Source of the DNA: Legionella gratiana
GTDB lineage: Bacteria; Pseudomonadota; Gammaproteobacteria; Legionellales; Legionellaceae
Assembly: GCF_001467695.1 (NCBI RefSeq)
Contig: NZ_LNYE01000022.1
Span: forward strand, 497,813-561,812
Direction: 5' to 3'
Length of the DNA stretch: 64,000 nt
A program made the position numbers and the translations under genes. Positions 18,826-29,765 of this stretch are shown here, one piece after another. Position 1 is the first letter of the stretch, and the number at the start of each line of letters is the position of its first letter. A model generated the notes under the pieces. It did no database searches, had not been told where the DNA came from, and saw only the letters and a program-made list of their open reading frames with translations.

Positions 18826-19530
18826 TTACTCTTTTAAAATAAGAATACTCCACCAAAAGGGAAAGTGCCATTTGATCCGGTAATTGTTAATATTTGCTTG
18901 TTTCAATAAAATTTTTAACTCTTTTCGAGTAAAGCCTTTCTGAATCGAAATAAGTCCATCATGAGTAATTAAACGATTATTAAAGAGTAAGGGACTGACG
19001 ATTTTATAAAACCAATAAGCAAAAAAATTTCGATGCAGATCATTGATTATTACAGCATGACGAACCGCATTTTTTGCCTTAATTAAAAAATGAGTTAATT
19101 CTTCATCATCTAAATGGTGGCATACCAAATTGAGTAAAATGATATCCACGCTCTTTGACGCCAATTCTAACTCGTGTTGCTGCTGTAACTGAAATTCAAT
19201 AAAAACATTGCCGTTTAATTGCTGCCAATTCTGCAATTCATCTTGGGCCAGTTGAATAGCCTCTTTAGAAACATCTATACCTAATAAACTCATATTGGGA
19301 TAATATATGCCTAGATTTAGCAAAAATAACCCGCCACCACATCCCACATCGACTAATACAGCATTAGGAGCAAATTGCTTTAGCAAATGGATTGTATTTT
19401 TAAAAACACCCATTAGTTGATTAATTTTAAATAGTTTCTTTAATGATTGGGTGTATTCCTCTGGCGTATAATAGTCTTGGCCTAGATCAATTAATTCCTT
19501 CTCTTTTGATCGTTTTGTGAATTGAGTCAT
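18826..19530 (-). CDS. Class I SAM-dependent methyltransferase
   Basis: 234 residues. The SAM-binding motif I is VLVDVGCGGGLFLLNLG, followed by an acidic LLGIDVS (motif II) and IILLNLVCHHLDD (motif III). The C-terminal half resembles small-molecule O- or C-methyltransferases that partner bacterial type III polyketide synthases. It is first in a two-gene operon with the FAD oxidoreductase and divergent from the polyketide synthase gene across a 124-nt promoter region. Confidence 0.88.
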   Translation of the reverse strand: MTQFTKRSKEKELIDLGQDYYTPEEYTQSLKKLFKINQLMGVFKNTIHLLKQFAPNAVLVDVGCGGGLFLLNLGIYYPNMSLLGIDVSKEAIQLAQDELQNWQQLNGNVFIEFQLQQQHELELASKSVDIILLNLVCHHLDDEELTHFLIKAKNAVRHAVIINDLHRNFFAYWFYKIVSPLLFNNRLITHDGLISIQKGFTRKELKILLKQANINNYRIKWHFPFWWSILILKE

Positions 19531-19654
19531 ATTATTTTGACAATAGGTAAATTTTCATTTTGCAATGAATAAATAAATAGTGCAATTACCCTTCTTTCTC
19601 ATAATTTATGATATAAATTTATTTATCTCAAGGAACTATTTTAAAAAGGGAAAA

Positions 19655-20758
19655 ATGCAATCAAAAATTACCGCCATTGGCATAGCAAACCCGCCCTTTA
19701 AACGCACTCAGGGGGAAGTCGCTACACTGATTGGCGAAGCATTCCATCTTGATGAAAACCAAAAAAAAATAATGCAAAAAATTTATAAGTCATCAGGAAT
19801 TAACACTCGATATAGCATCTTAAGCGATTATTGCAGATCACCGGGGGAGTTCGAATTTTTCCCAAATGATCTCAAAGATCATTTTCCTTCAACAGCAAAG
19901 CGAATGGATTTATATAAAACACACGCGCTTCATTTAGCCCTCGCTGCAATCGAAAACTGCCTAAATAGCATCAAATTTGACAAAAATAATATCACTCATT
20001 TAATCACAGTAAGTTGTACGGGCATGTATGCTCCCGGAATTGATATTGAAATTATTCAAAAGCTCAATTTGAATCCCTCTGTAAAACGCACAGCAATAAA
20101 TTTTATGGGCTGTTATGGAGCCTTTAATGGCCTAAAGGTGGCAAATGCGTTTTGTCAAACGGAACAAAACGCCAACGTATTATTAGTTTGTGTGGAACTA
20201 TGCAGTATTCACTTCCAAAATAGCTTTAATCTAGAGCATGTTGTTTCCAATGCACTTTTTGCTGACGGTGCTGCATCTGTGCTAATTCAAAATCACTCGA
20301 ATTTAGATAAATACTTCCATATTCAATCGTTTTATTGTGATCTGGTACCACAGACCAGTCAAGAAATGGCATGGAGTATTGCTGATTACGGGTTTGATAT
20401 CGTCTTGAGTTCTTATATACCTGAAGCGATTCAATCAGGCATTTTTATGTTTACTGAAAAATTTCTAAAACAATCGCATTATTCATTTAATGATATTCAT
20501 TATTATGCCATTCATCCTGGCGGTATTAAAATCCTGCAAGCATGCGAAACTGCATTAAAAATCTCTGCTCAAAAGAATGAGTATGCTTACGAAGTCTTGA
20601 GAAATTATGGGAATATGTCTTCTGCAACTGTATTGTTTGTTTTGAAAAAAATTTGGGATAACTTAGATGTTAAGGACACTAATAAAAATGTTTTTAGTTG
20701 TGCATTTGGACCAGGCTTAACCCTAGAGGCGATGATATTAAGAACATATTGTAATTAA
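19655..20758 (+). CDS. Type III polyketide synthase (chalcone/stilbene synthase superfamily)
   Basis: 367 residues from the ATG at 19655 (AAGGG 4 nt upstream). The catalytic triad is complete: C153 in NFMGCYGAFNGLK, H287 in AIHPGGIKIL and N320 in NYGNMSSATVLF. These enzymes condense a fatty-acyl starter with malonyl-CoA to make alkylpyrones or alkylresorcinols. With the divergent methyltransferase and FAD oxidoreductase it forms a minimal cluster, probably for a methylated, oxidised lipid-like phenolic or quinone. The exact product cannot be read from sequence. Confidence 0.92.
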   Translation: MQSKITAIGIANPPFKRTQGEVATLIGEAFHLDENQKKIMQKIYKSSGINTRYSILSDYCRSPGEFEFFPNDLKDHFPSTAKRMDLYKTHALHLALAAIENCLNSIKFDKNNITHLITVSCTGMYAPGIDIEIIQKLNLNPSVKRTAINFMGCYGAFNGLKVANAFCQTEQNANVLLVCVELCSIHFQNSFNLEHVVSNALFADGAASVLIQNHSNLDKYFHIQSFYCDLVPQTSQEMAWSIADYGFDIVLSSYIPEAIQSGIFMFTEKFLKQSHYSFNDIHYYAIHPGGIKILQACETALKISAQKNEYAYEVLRNYGNMSSATVLFVLKKIWDNLDVKDTNKNVFSCAFGPGLTLEAMILRTYCN

Positions 20759-20935
20759 AAAAGGAAGCCTAGAACTAATGACTTCCATATCGATAAAATT
20801 TAACTTTTTGTCTCAGTTTCCGCATCCTCTATCACTCTGATGGAGAATCATGATCTAGCATTTGCAGTCTGCGAAAAGAAGTAATTCAATGAATAGTTCT
20901 AACTCCATGATACGCTCTTCTATAGAGAGTATTCT

Positions 20936-23245
20936 TTAACTGTCTAATTGAATGTTAATATCGCGAGCATCAGATTGACCCTGATTATCGACTGCTCGAA
21001 CAACAAACTTACCGGGCTTAGCTTTCCATAAATAAGACTCCCCGGCTTTAGTTTTTGCAATGAATGTTTCATTGATAAACCAATATACATAAGCAACCCC
21101 CGCATCCGTCACAGCAGTAAGAGGGATAGTATTATTTTGCTGAGAATCAGCACGAATAATATAAGTAATTCCATTTTGAGGGGAAGTTATATGTGGATTA
21201 ATACTCGTATTTCCAGATAACATGCAATCAGGTTCAAAAAAAGGGGGTGAATGTCTTTGGATTCCAGCTTTCTTAAAGATATTAAGTAAATCAGAAGGCC
21301 AAAATTCAAAAATTTCGAAACGAGTATTTTCATCAATATGACACGTTCGTAAACCTGTTTTGCTATTAATTGCAACCTCTCGATAAATGGTGTCAGTCTT
21401 TATTGGTGATGTTCCTGGAATAAACCAACTCCATTCAGTATCTTGACAATAACGCGTTGGCAACATTCCAGAGGCTTTACAAATTTCAATTTTTTTTAGA
21501 TTCATTTGTTCTGGTTTTTTATCGAATACAAGCAATGGTCCTCGCTCTTGTCTTAATGCATCGACAAGTTCAAAAAACAATGGAGCAGCAATATCTTTAC
21601 CAACAAATGCAGGATTAGCTTTATTATCAAAATTTCCTATCCATACTGCTAAAACATAAGGACCAAATACACCCACTGTCCACGCATCCCGATAACCTGA
21701 TGATGTTCCGGTTTTCCAAGAAACTGGTAACTGCGTCGCTCCTCGAGATAGATAATCCAAATGCGGCGTATTTTTTAGCATATCTAATACAAGAAAACTC
21801 GCCTCAGGACTTAACAAACGAATACCTTTAAGTTTTACTTCATCTTTTTTAATACTGCGAATGGGATACCAAAGCCCATCATTAACCAACATGGCGTATA
21901 GTCCAACTAATTCCTTCATGGTTAGCTCAACACCGCCTAAACTTAAAGAAAGACCGTAGAAAGATTCTGGTCGAAGTTGGCTTATTTGTGCATTCTCTAA
22001 TAATTGATGCAGCGTTGGATTACTCAATTGACTCGAAAGATAAATTGCAGGGATATTACGACTGAGAACCAATGCATCTTTGGCTTTAACCGGCCCCATG
22101 AAATCATAATCAAAATTTTCCGGATTATAACCATTAAAGCTATGAGGTACATCTTTTAAAACAGTATTTGGATGAATTAAACCTTGATCTAAAGCCAAGC
22201 CATAGATAAAGGGCTTAAGCGTCGACCCCGGTGATCGTTTGGTTTCTGTACCATTAATTTGGCCACTAATGCTTTGGTTGAAAAAATCAGCTGAACCCAA
22301 CATCCCTTTAATCCCCATATCTCGGGTGTCTAAAAGTAAAATAGCCGCATTATTAACGCCCAAGCTCTTTTTTCTCGCAAGATAATGGCGGGTAATTCGT
22401 TCGATAATCATTTGCGTGCGATAATCTAAAGTTGTATTAATATCTTGCTGCTTGAGCAATCCATCTTGTAATAGAGTATTCGCAAAATGTGGGGCATGAA
22501 ACGGGAGTGAACGGATGTTTTGCATGACTAAAGGTAAATCAAACATCCCCTTTTTATTGATATCCTCAGGATGTTTCTTTAACCAACGCGCTAATAGATG
22601 TGCCCTAATTTTTCGCAACTCTTTATTGTTTGGTGTTCTTTTACCTGGGTTTTGAGGAATGATACTCAAAGTTAAAGCTTGTGGTAAAGTAATTTTATTT
22701 ACTGAAGTTCCAAAATAAACCAAACTTGCAGCACCTACTCCTTCAATATTGCCGCCATAAGGCGCCAAATTTAAGTATGCTTCTAATATTTGTTCTTTGC
22801 TATAATGCATTTCAATTTGTAGGGCGCGAATTATTTGTACTAATTTCCCTGTTATTTTTTTTGAATTTAAACCATACTGCATACGTGCAACTTGCATCGT
22901 AATAGTTGAAGCACCGATTCTTCGTGATTGCACACCATAAGTTTGCCAAATTGCTTTTATTGTCGCCCAGGGGTTGACTCCATAGTGCCAGTAAAAATAT
23001 TGATCCTCTTGTAATAAAGTCGCATCAATGAGTTGTTTTGAGATTTGTGGTAAAGGTGTAAAGAGTCGATATTTCTCGTCTTCGCTTAAGGTCAATCTTA
23101 ATAATTGATGATGATCATCATAAACTGCTCGCGAAAAACTGGTGCCTTCCAACAGCATCGGTTTGGGTAAAAAAAATATTATCAAATATGCACTGACAAA
23201 TAGCCCAACAAAGATTATGCTAAAGAGTTTAAATGTTTTATTCAT
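20936..23245 (-). CDS. pbpC: Penicillin-binding protein 1C
   Basis: Bifunctional class A penicillin-binding protein of 769 residues. In order: a membrane anchor (8-27), the GT51 transglycosylase domain with catalytic E80 in LLQEDQYFYWHYG, and the transpeptidase domain with S341-TLK, S395-RN and K511-TGT. The C-terminal BiPBP_C domain (about 670-769) is specific to the 1C type. It is divergent from the alpha-2-macroglobulin gene; in enterobacteria the same pair is an operon, and together they are thought to repair and guard the cell envelope. Confidence 0.95.
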   Translation of the reverse strand: MNKTFKLFSIIFVGLFVSAYLIIFFLPKPMLLEGTSFSRAVYDDHHQLLRLTLSEDEKYRLFTPLPQISKQLIDATLLQEDQYFYWHYGVNPWATIKAIWQTYGVQSRRIGASTITMQVARMQYGLNSKKITGKLVQIIRALQIEMHYSKEQILEAYLNLAPYGGNIEGVGAASLVYFGTSVNKITLPQALTLSIIPQNPGKRTPNNKELRKIRAHLLARWLKKHPEDINKKGMFDLPLVMQNIRSLPFHAPHFANTLLQDGLLKQQDINTTLDYRTQMIIERITRHYLARKKSLGVNNAAILLLDTRDMGIKGMLGSADFFNQSISGQINGTETKRSPGSTLKPFIYGLALDQGLIHPNTVLKDVPHSFNGYNPENFDYDFMGPVKAKDALVLSRNIPAIYLSSQLSNPTLHQLLENAQISQLRPESFYGLSLSLGGVELTMKELVGLYAMLVNDGLWYPIRSIKKDEVKLKGIRLLSPEASFLVLDMLKNTPHLDYLSRGATQLPVSWKTGTSSGYRDAWTVGVFGPYVLAVWIGNFDNKANPAFVGKDIAAPLFFELVDALRQERGPLLVFDKKPEQMNLKKIEICKASGMLPTRYCQDTEWSWFIPGTSPIKTDTIYREVAINSKTGLRTCHIDENTRFEIFEFWPSDLLNIFKKAGIQRHSPPFFEPDCMLSGNTSINPHITSPQNGITYIIRADSQQNNTIPLTAVTDAGVAYVYWFINETFIAKTKAGESYLWKAKPGKFVVRAVDNQGQSDARDINIQLDS

Positions 23246-23320
23246 AGTCGCTATTATGCACTAAAAAGTATAAAATAGATGCAAAAATTTTCAATCAGTT
23301 TTCACCATATGGGATAAACT

Positions 23321-26300
23321 ATGACTAAAAGTCCACTCTCTTTAATTCTAAATGCATTTTCATCTGTATTTGGCAAATTAAATTGGCGAAGCCCCCCATG
23401 GATGAATTATCTATGCAATAAGTCAAAATCATCGCCTAAAATGTTTTGGGGAAGTAGTCTTATAGTAATTCTCATTTTAATTGCAGCGGGCTATACAGTC
23501 CATTGGTATAATAATTTACCCAAACCCATTTATACTACGGCACAAATTACAGTACCTGATATCACACCAAATACTGAAGAACAATTAGTACCCAATAATT
23601 TAATCATTGATTTTGGAATAAAAAACAATGGATTTATTAATCAATCTGTTGCGCCTCTCAGTCAAATAGGCAAAACAGTCACTCGAGGTATAGAAATGAC
23701 TCCCAATATTCCAGGAACGTGGACTTGGAATACAGACAGTCAATTAGTCTTTACCCCCTCTGAAGACTGGCCTGCAGGACAGAAATTTACGATTCATTTT
23801 GCATCAGATTTTTTTACGAAAAATGCGAATTTAGAACATTATGATTATTCATTTTACACCCATCCTTTCAAAGGAACAATTATTGAATTCAAACTTTATC
23901 AAGATCCAGTGCATGCTGAAATTAGAAATGCGGTAGCTGCTATAGAGTTCAATTATCCAGTAAACCCCAAAACCTTAGAGAAAAATGCGTCACTAGTGTA
24001 CCAAGCTAAGCCTGGCTCAACTGCTGCCAAGCTGCCCTTTACTTTGACTTATGATCAAAATAAGCGCGTTGCCTACCTACATTCCGAAACAATAAAAATA
24101 GATAATGTCGCCCGCTACTTACGTTTAACTTTAAGTAAGGAAGTTACATCCTCAACTGACTCCGCTCATTTACAACAGGAGCTCACTCAAAATCTCTTAA
24201 TACCTAGCGCCCAAGATTTCTTAAAAATTATCTCTGCATCTGCTTCAATTATTCGCAATGACAAAGACAGGCCGGAGCAAGTTCTCACAGTTGAAACATC
24301 TTTAGGCATCAATGAAAATCAATTTAACAAATCCGTGCATGTTTTCTTACTCCCTAAAGACAGACCTGCAACCGTTTCAGAAGAAGCAAAAGAAAACTAT
24401 CAATGGCAAAATCCAGGCGAAGTGACCCAAAGCGTACTTGCTTTAGCGACTCCTTTAAATAAAGAAGCTATCCCTTCAGAACAGAACTACTCAACGCTGC
24501 ATAGCTTTAAATTTAAAGCCGAAACACCACGGTACATTTATATAAAAATTGATAAAGGAATGTCAGGATTTGGGGGCTTTACTTTAGGAAATGAATATGC
24601 CGCAGTCATTCCAGTTCCTACTATTCCTAAAGAAATTAGTTTTTTACATAAAGGGTCATTATTAGCCTTAAATAGTGAGAAAAAACTTTCAGTACTGGTT
24701 CGGGGTGTACCCGCTGTAAAATTTGATTTTGCTCGGGTTTTACCTGAAAACGTCAATCAATTAATCACTCAAACTCAAGGTGATTTTAATAATCCCTACT
24801 TCATTAATCCCACCTTTAATCAACAAAATATCAGTCAAATTTCTTCAGAAATCCAAGAGTTTGATACTTCTGATTTAGCAAAACAACAGTATACTGCTCT
24901 TGATTTTAATAAATATCTCACAATGAGCACCAATACCCTTGGCCCACAAGGGCTCTTTTTATTACAAGCGACTGGATGGGATGTTGCGAATAAGACCACT
25001 TTAGATGTAAAAGCAAGTCGCATGATACTGATTACCGATCTAGCATTGTTGGTAAAAGATAATAATGACGGTAGTCATGATGTTTTTGTTGACTCTATAA
25101 CTCAAGGAACGCCTGTTCCTAATGCCACTGTGACTGTTTTAGGTAAAAACGGTTTACCTATCTTGTCTCGCGTAACAGATATTCAAGGTCGTGCCACCTT
25201 CCCATCACTAAAAGATTTTGTTGATGATAGGGAACCAACCGTCTATTTAGCACAATTGAATAATGACGTTTCGTTTATTCCTTATAATAATGCAAATCGA
25301 CAATTAAATTTCTCTAAATTTGATATTGGAGGACTTTATACTTATAACCAAGAATTACACAGTTTAAGTGCTTATCTTTTTTCGGATAGAGGTATCTATA
25401 GACCAGGTGATACCGCTCACATTGGCATGATAGTAAAGCAAGCTTATGCACAACCCCAACCCGCCGGATTACCTTTGCAAGTTACCGTAGTTGACTCCAG
25501 AGGAACCACCATAAAAGATGAAAAAATTACTCTCAATGATTTAGGTTATATGGATCTTGATGTGTCAACCAGTGCTAACTCTCCTACGGGTCAGTATATG
25601 GTTAATTTATATTTAGTCAAAGATGGTTATTCGCAAAATCTTCTCGGTTCAACAAGCATACGTGTTTCTGAATTCCTACCCGACAGGATGAGAATTACCA
25701 CCCAGTTATCTCCAAAGCCTTCTTTGGGATGGAGCTCACCTATTGGATTAAAAGGTGAAGTTAATCTTTGGAATTTATATGGTGCGCCGGCTGCTCAGCG
25801 AAGAATAAGTGCTAAAATTTTACTCGTACCTCAGAAAGTTGAATTTAATGAATATCCTGATTATGTCTTTATTGATCCCTTATTGGATCCTAAAAAGCCT
25901 CCTAAAGTATTTACGGAAACTTTATCCGATGCTACAACAAATGATAAAGGTGAAGCCGAATTTGACTTAAACCTTGACCGTTATGAACAAGCAACTTATC
26001 AACTTACTTTTTTTGCAGAAGGTTTTGAATCAGAAGGTGGCCGTAGTGTAACAAGCCAAGCAAAGACATTAATTAGCCCTCTACCCTATTTTGTTGGATA
26101 CAAACCTGATGGTGATTTATCATTTATCAAACAAAATAGTACGCGTAGTGTTCATTATATTGCGGTAAATCCCCAATTAAATAAAGAAGAAGTAACCGAT
26201 TTAAAGATCCAACTCATTTCCTTACAGCCTATCACAACTTTAGTTAAAAAAGCTGACGGAACCTATCAATACCAATCCGTTATTCAATCTAAAGTTCTAA

Positions 26301-29065
26301 ATACCACTCCATTTAACATTGCAGAACAAGGCACTGACTATAGTTTACCCACTCAACAAATTGGCAATTTTTCTTTAAATGTATTAGGCAAAGATAATAC
26401 CATTCTTAATCAATTAAAATTTAGTGTTGTAGGAGCAAGTCAACAACCTTTAGCTAAGAATGCAGAGCTATCGATTAAATTAAATAAACCTGAATACCAA
26501 GCCAATGAGAACATCGAAATCCAAATCACGTCCCCCTACACAGGATCAGGTTTAATTACAATTGAGCGTGATAAAGTTTATGCAGCACAATGGTTTAAAA
26601 CGGATACAACCAATTCCATACAGACTATTCATATTCCTGCTGATTTCCAAGGAGATGGATACATCAATGTTGCTTTCATTCGCGACTGGAACTCACCTGA
26701 AATTTTTATTAGCCCACTCAGTTATAATGTTGTTCCATTTACTGTCAATCATGACAATCACGATATAAAAATCGAGTTGCTTACCGAAAAAGTTGCTCGT
26801 CCTGGCGAGCCTTTTACCATTAATTATCATACGGATAAACCTGGAAAGATTATTGTTTTTGCAGTAGATGAAGGCATTCTCCAAGTCGCACGCTATGAAA
26901 CCCCTGATCCATTAGCATTCTTTTTTCAAAAACATGCACTTGAAGTTTTGACGCAACAAACAGTAGATCAAATAATGCCCAAATTTATTCAAGACCGAGA
27001 GATCTCTGCTGTGGGTGGTGATAATGGTGAAGAAGGCATGGCAAGCCGCCTTAATCCTTTTAAAAGAAAGACTGAATTACCTGTCGCTTATTGGTCAGGT
27101 ATTCTAGATACTGACTCCAGTAAGCATCAATTAGATTACCAAATTCCAGATTATTTTAATGGTACATTACGAGTTATGGCTGTTGCTGTATCCTCCGACT
27201 CTGTTGGTTCCCAAGAAACTTCCGCCGAAATACGAGGGGATTTTATTATTAATCCCAATGTCCCCACGTTTGTGGCTCCAGGAGATGAATTTGAAGTATC
27301 TTCATCGATTGCTAATAATGTCAAAGATTCAGGAGCACATGCATCCATTCGTGTTGACTTAAGCGCCTCACCTGAAATCAAAATTATCGGCTCAACGACA
27401 CAAACTTTAGAAATTGCTGAAGGCCATGAACAAACGGTACATTTTAAACTGAAAGCAACATCTCAATTAGGCGGAGCAAAGCTCAACTTTAAGGCGAGTA
27501 TGGGCGATAAATCCAGTACAATGAGTGCTACACTTAGTGTTAGACCTGCAATGCCTCTCAGTACCTATATCGAGAGCGGCAAATCGACAGAAAAGCAAAA
27601 AACACTCGATATCATGCAAACCCTGTATCCTGAATATCGTAAAGTGAGTGCTACTGTTTCGACAAGCCCAATGATTCTGGTTTTTGGATTACAACGTTAT
27701 CTTGATAATTATCCTTATGGCTGCACAGAACAATTAACCAGTAAAGCTCTGCCCTTGTTGGCCATGAATAACCAGACTGGATTTGGTGAAGAAACAAAAC
27801 AAGTGCATGAAAAAGTAAATGCCACTGTCCAAATGTTAAGCCAACGCCAGATGTCTAATGGAGCGTTTAGTTATTGGCCTGGACTTGGTGACAATCATGG
27901 CAACGACTTTTCAAGTGTTTATGCAATGCACTTCCTCACTGAAGCAAAAACTCAAGGATTTAACATCCCCAGTGATTTATTCTTTAGCGGTATTAATTAT
28001 CTTAAAACATTAGCAAGCCAAAATGTTGCCGATATGGAAGCTGCTAGAATTCAAGCTTATGCCATTTATATTCTAACGCGTAATGAAATTGTCACTACAA
28101 ATTTTCTAGCTAACTTGCAATTATATTTAGAAAAAGATAAAACAAAAGCATGGCAAACAGATATTACCACAGTCTATATTGCTGCTTCTTATCAATTACT
28201 ACAAAGTCATGACGAAGCAAATCAATTGATTGGTTTGTATAAACCGCAGAACAATCAAGCATACATGACTGATTTTTACAGTAGTGCCATAGCTGATGCT
28301 CAATATTTATATATTGTAGCGAAACACTTCCCTAATTTATTGCCACAAGTAGGTGAGCAATTATTAATGCGATTAATTGAAGCCATTAATAATAATGAGA
28401 TCAATACCGTATTGTCCGGCTATACAAGTCTTGCATTAGGTGCTTATCATCAAAACCTATCTACGGAAACCGCATCTGCTTTGTCAATGACAAAGATTAT
28501 GGCGAATAATCAGGAAATGAATGTATCCATTACTAACACAAATTATCAAAAAACTGAAATTGGGGATGACGTACAAAAAATACGCTTTGATAATCCTGAT
28601 AAAAAACCATTTTTCTATCAATTGATGCAATCTGGTTTTAATCAAGTCATTCCCAATACTCCTTTAAAACAAGGCCTGGAAATCTTCCGGGAATATAAAG
28701 ATAGCAAAGGAAATGTAATTAATTCAGTGACATTAGGAAGTGAGATTGAAGTACATATCAAAATTCGTGCTTTAGGTAGCGATTATTTATCCAATATTGC
28801 AATTGAAGACCTTTTACCGGGGGGATTTGAAGTAGTAAACGACTCTGTCAAAAATAATACTATGGACTATGTAGATGTACGTGAAGATCGGGTAAATTTC
28901 TTTGGTGGCATAGATTCTTCTGCAAAGGAAATTGTGTATAAAATAAAAGCAGTTAACATTGGAAAATACATTGTTCCACCTGCTTATGCAGAGGCAATGT
29001 ATAATCCTAATACGAAAGCTCAAGGTGTGTCTTCAGTAATTACAGTTACTGAAACAACACCTTAA
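23321..29065 (+). CDS. yfhM: Bacterial alpha-2-macroglobulin with thioester
   Basis: 1914 residues, the usual size for the large bacterial alpha-2-macroglobulin (YfhM type). The thioester motif C1468-T-E-Q lies in PYGCTEQLTSKALP, so it should trap attacking proteases covalently in the periplasm. MG-type beta domains fill residues 80-1300. The thioester domain helices follow, then the C-terminal receptor-binding-like domain. Unlike the E. coli lipoprotein, the N-terminus has about 47 residues and then one transmembrane helix, so it is anchored by that helix. No lipobox is visible. It is adjacent and divergent to pbpC. Confidence 0.95.
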   Translation: MTKSPLSLILNAFSSVFGKLNWRSPPWMNYLCNKSKSSPKMFWGSSLIVILILIAAGYTVHWYNNLPKPIYTTAQITVPDITPNTEEQLVPNNLIIDFGIKNNGFINQSVAPLSQIGKTVTRGIEMTPNIPGTWTWNTDSQLVFTPSEDWPAGQKFTIHFASDFFTKNANLEHYDYSFYTHPFKGTIIEFKLYQDPVHAEIRNAVAAIEFNYPVNPKTLEKNASLVYQAKPGSTAAKLPFTLTYDQNKRVAYLHSETIKIDNVARYLRLTLSKEVTSSTDSAHLQQELTQNLLIPSAQDFLKIISASASIIRNDKDRPEQVLTVETSLGINENQFNKSVHVFLLPKDRPATVSEEAKENYQWQNPGEVTQSVLALATPLNKEAIPSEQNYSTLHSFKFKAETPRYIYIKIDKGMSGFGGFTLGNEYAAVIPVPTIPKEISFLHKGSLLALNSEKKLSVLVRGVPAVKFDFARVLPENVNQLITQTQGDFNNPYFINPTFNQQNISQISSEIQEFDTSDLAKQQYTALDFNKYLTMSTNTLGPQGLFLLQATGWDVANKTTLDVKASRMILITDLALLVKDNNDGSHDVFVDSITQGTPVPNATVTVLGKNGLPILSRVTDIQGRATFPSLKDFVDDREPTVYLAQLNNDVSFIPYNNANRQLNFSKFDIGGLYTYNQELHSLSAYLFSDRGIYRPGDTAHIGMIVKQAYAQPQPAGLPLQVTVVDSRGTTIKDEKITLNDLGYMDLDVSTSANSPTGQYMVNLYLVKDGYSQNLLGSTSIRVSEFLPDRMRITTQLSPKPSLGWSSPIGLKGEVNLWNLYGAPAAQRRISAKILLVPQKVEFNEYPDYVFIDPLLDPKKPPKVFTETLSDATTNDKGEAEFDLNLDRYEQATYQLTFFAEGFESEGGRSVTSQAKTLISPLPYFVGYKPDGDLSFIKQNSTRSVHYIAVNPQLNKEEVTDLKIQLISLQPITTLVKKADGTYQYQSVIQSKVLNTTPFNIAEQGTDYSLPTQQIGNFSLNVLGKDNTILNQLKFSVVGASQQPLAKNAELSIKLNKPEYQANENIEIQITSPYTGSGLITIERDKVYAAQWFKTDTTNSIQTIHIPADFQGDGYINVAFIRDWNSPEIFISPLSYNVVPFTVNHDNHDIKIELLTEKVARPGEPFTINYHTDKPGKIIVFAVDEGILQVARYETPDPLAFFFQKHALEVLTQQTVDQIMPKFIQDREISAVGGDNGEEGMASRLNPFKRKTELPVAYWSGILDTDSSKHQLDYQIPDYFNGTLRVMAVAVSSDSVGSQETSAEIRGDFIINPNVPTFVAPGDEFEVSSSIANNVKDSGAHASIRVDLSASPEIKIIGSTTQTLEIAEGHEQTVHFKLKATSQLGGAKLNFKASMGDKSSTMSATLSVRPAMPLSTYIESGKSTEKQKTLDIMQTLYPEYRKVSATVSTSPMILVFGLQRYLDNYPYGCTEQLTSKALPLLAMNNQTGFGEETKQVHEKVNATVQMLSQRQMSNGAFSYWPGLGDNHGNDFSSVYAMHFLTEAKTQGFNIPSDLFFSGINYLKTLASQNVADMEAARIQAYAIYILTRNEIVTTNFLANLQLYLEKDKTKAWQTDITTVYIAASYQLLQSHDEANQLIGLYKPQNNQAYMTDFYSSAIADAQYLYIVAKHFPNLLPQVGEQLLMRLIEAINNNEINTVLSGYTSLALGAYHQNLSTETASALSMTKIMANNQEMNVSITNTNYQKTEIGDDVQKIRFDNPDKKPFFYQLMQSGFNQVIPNTPLKQGLEIFREYKDSKGNVINSVTLGSEIEVHIKIRALGSDYLSNIAIEDLLPGGFEVVNDSVKNNTMDYVDVREDRVNFFGGIDSSAKEIVYKIKAVNIGKYIVPPAYAEAMYNPNTKAQGVSSVITVTETTP

Positions 29066-29088
29066 TGTGATTACAACGGCTTCATATT

Positions 29089-29661
29089 TTAAAGTGAGAG
29101 CGAGCTTTCGGCTTCTTGAACTGAATGTTCAAGAAGCTTTTCTTCTGAGGTTTTCATACCAATTGTTTCTTGAATCTTTTGTACTAACTTAGAAAGGAAG
29201 GTAAAAAACCATCCATCATTGAAAGAATGAACCTTCAAAGCACTTCGTTTTCCAGAATCATCCATATATTCAGCATGATCTCTTCTATTTTCTGAATTTG
29301 CTTCAACGTCCAATATGGGGTTTATCTCATTAAGCAATTTAGTCAATACGTTACCACACTCGCCATCTGATAAAGTGCTGATGTGACTTTCAAGACGTCT
29401 AATTTTTTCTTCAGCGGTACCAATAGGAAGATACTTTTCTTGTTCTTTTTTCTTTGAAAGGGAAAAAATTTCCTTAGCAAAAGTTTGAATCAAGCTATCT
29501 ATAACCGCTTTTTTTGCCCTCAAATTTGTAACGTCCGAATTACTTAAAAAAAGCGAACCTGCAAAATTTCTGTTAGTTATTATGCGTTCTTCATACTCAA
29601 GCCCAGCTTGAGCTATCAAAAAATCACGAGCAATTTTCTTTAAACATTCATCTTTAGTCAT
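29089..29661 (-). CDS. Hypothetical helical protein (190 aa)
   Basis: Not recognised. 190 residues, largely helical, with charged middle segments (SLSKKKEQEKY, GTAEEKIRRLESH) and no signal peptide or membrane helix. The C-terminus is Glu/Ser-rich (SEEKLLEHSVQEAESSLSL), the pattern often seen in Dot/Icm substrates. It ends 24 nt from the convergent alpha-2-macroglobulin gene and has its own upstream region with a TATAAT-like box. Possible effector; no function can be assigned. Confidence 0.6.
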   Translation of the reverse strand: MTKDECLKKIARDFLIAQAGLEYEERIITNRNFAGSLFLSNSDVTNLRAKKAVIDSLIQTFAKEIFSLSKKKEQEKYLPIGTAEEKIRRLESHISTLSDGECGNVLTKLLNEINPILDVEANSENRRDHAEYMDDSGKRSALKVHSFNDGWFFTFLSKLVQKIQETIGMKTSEEKLLEHSVQEAESSLSL

Positions 29662-29765
29662 AACACACTCAATATTTAGGCATTTAGATTATATTATAAC
29701 CTAAAATTATTAAGGTAATATGATCACCCCCCTAAACTACAATTTTTGTTTTCTTAAGCCAAGCT

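Noticed and set aside
18479-18883. 134-aa plus-strand frame opposite the FAD oxidoreductase
   Set aside because: It is a shadow of the strongly conserved minus-strand gene and shows no family pattern.
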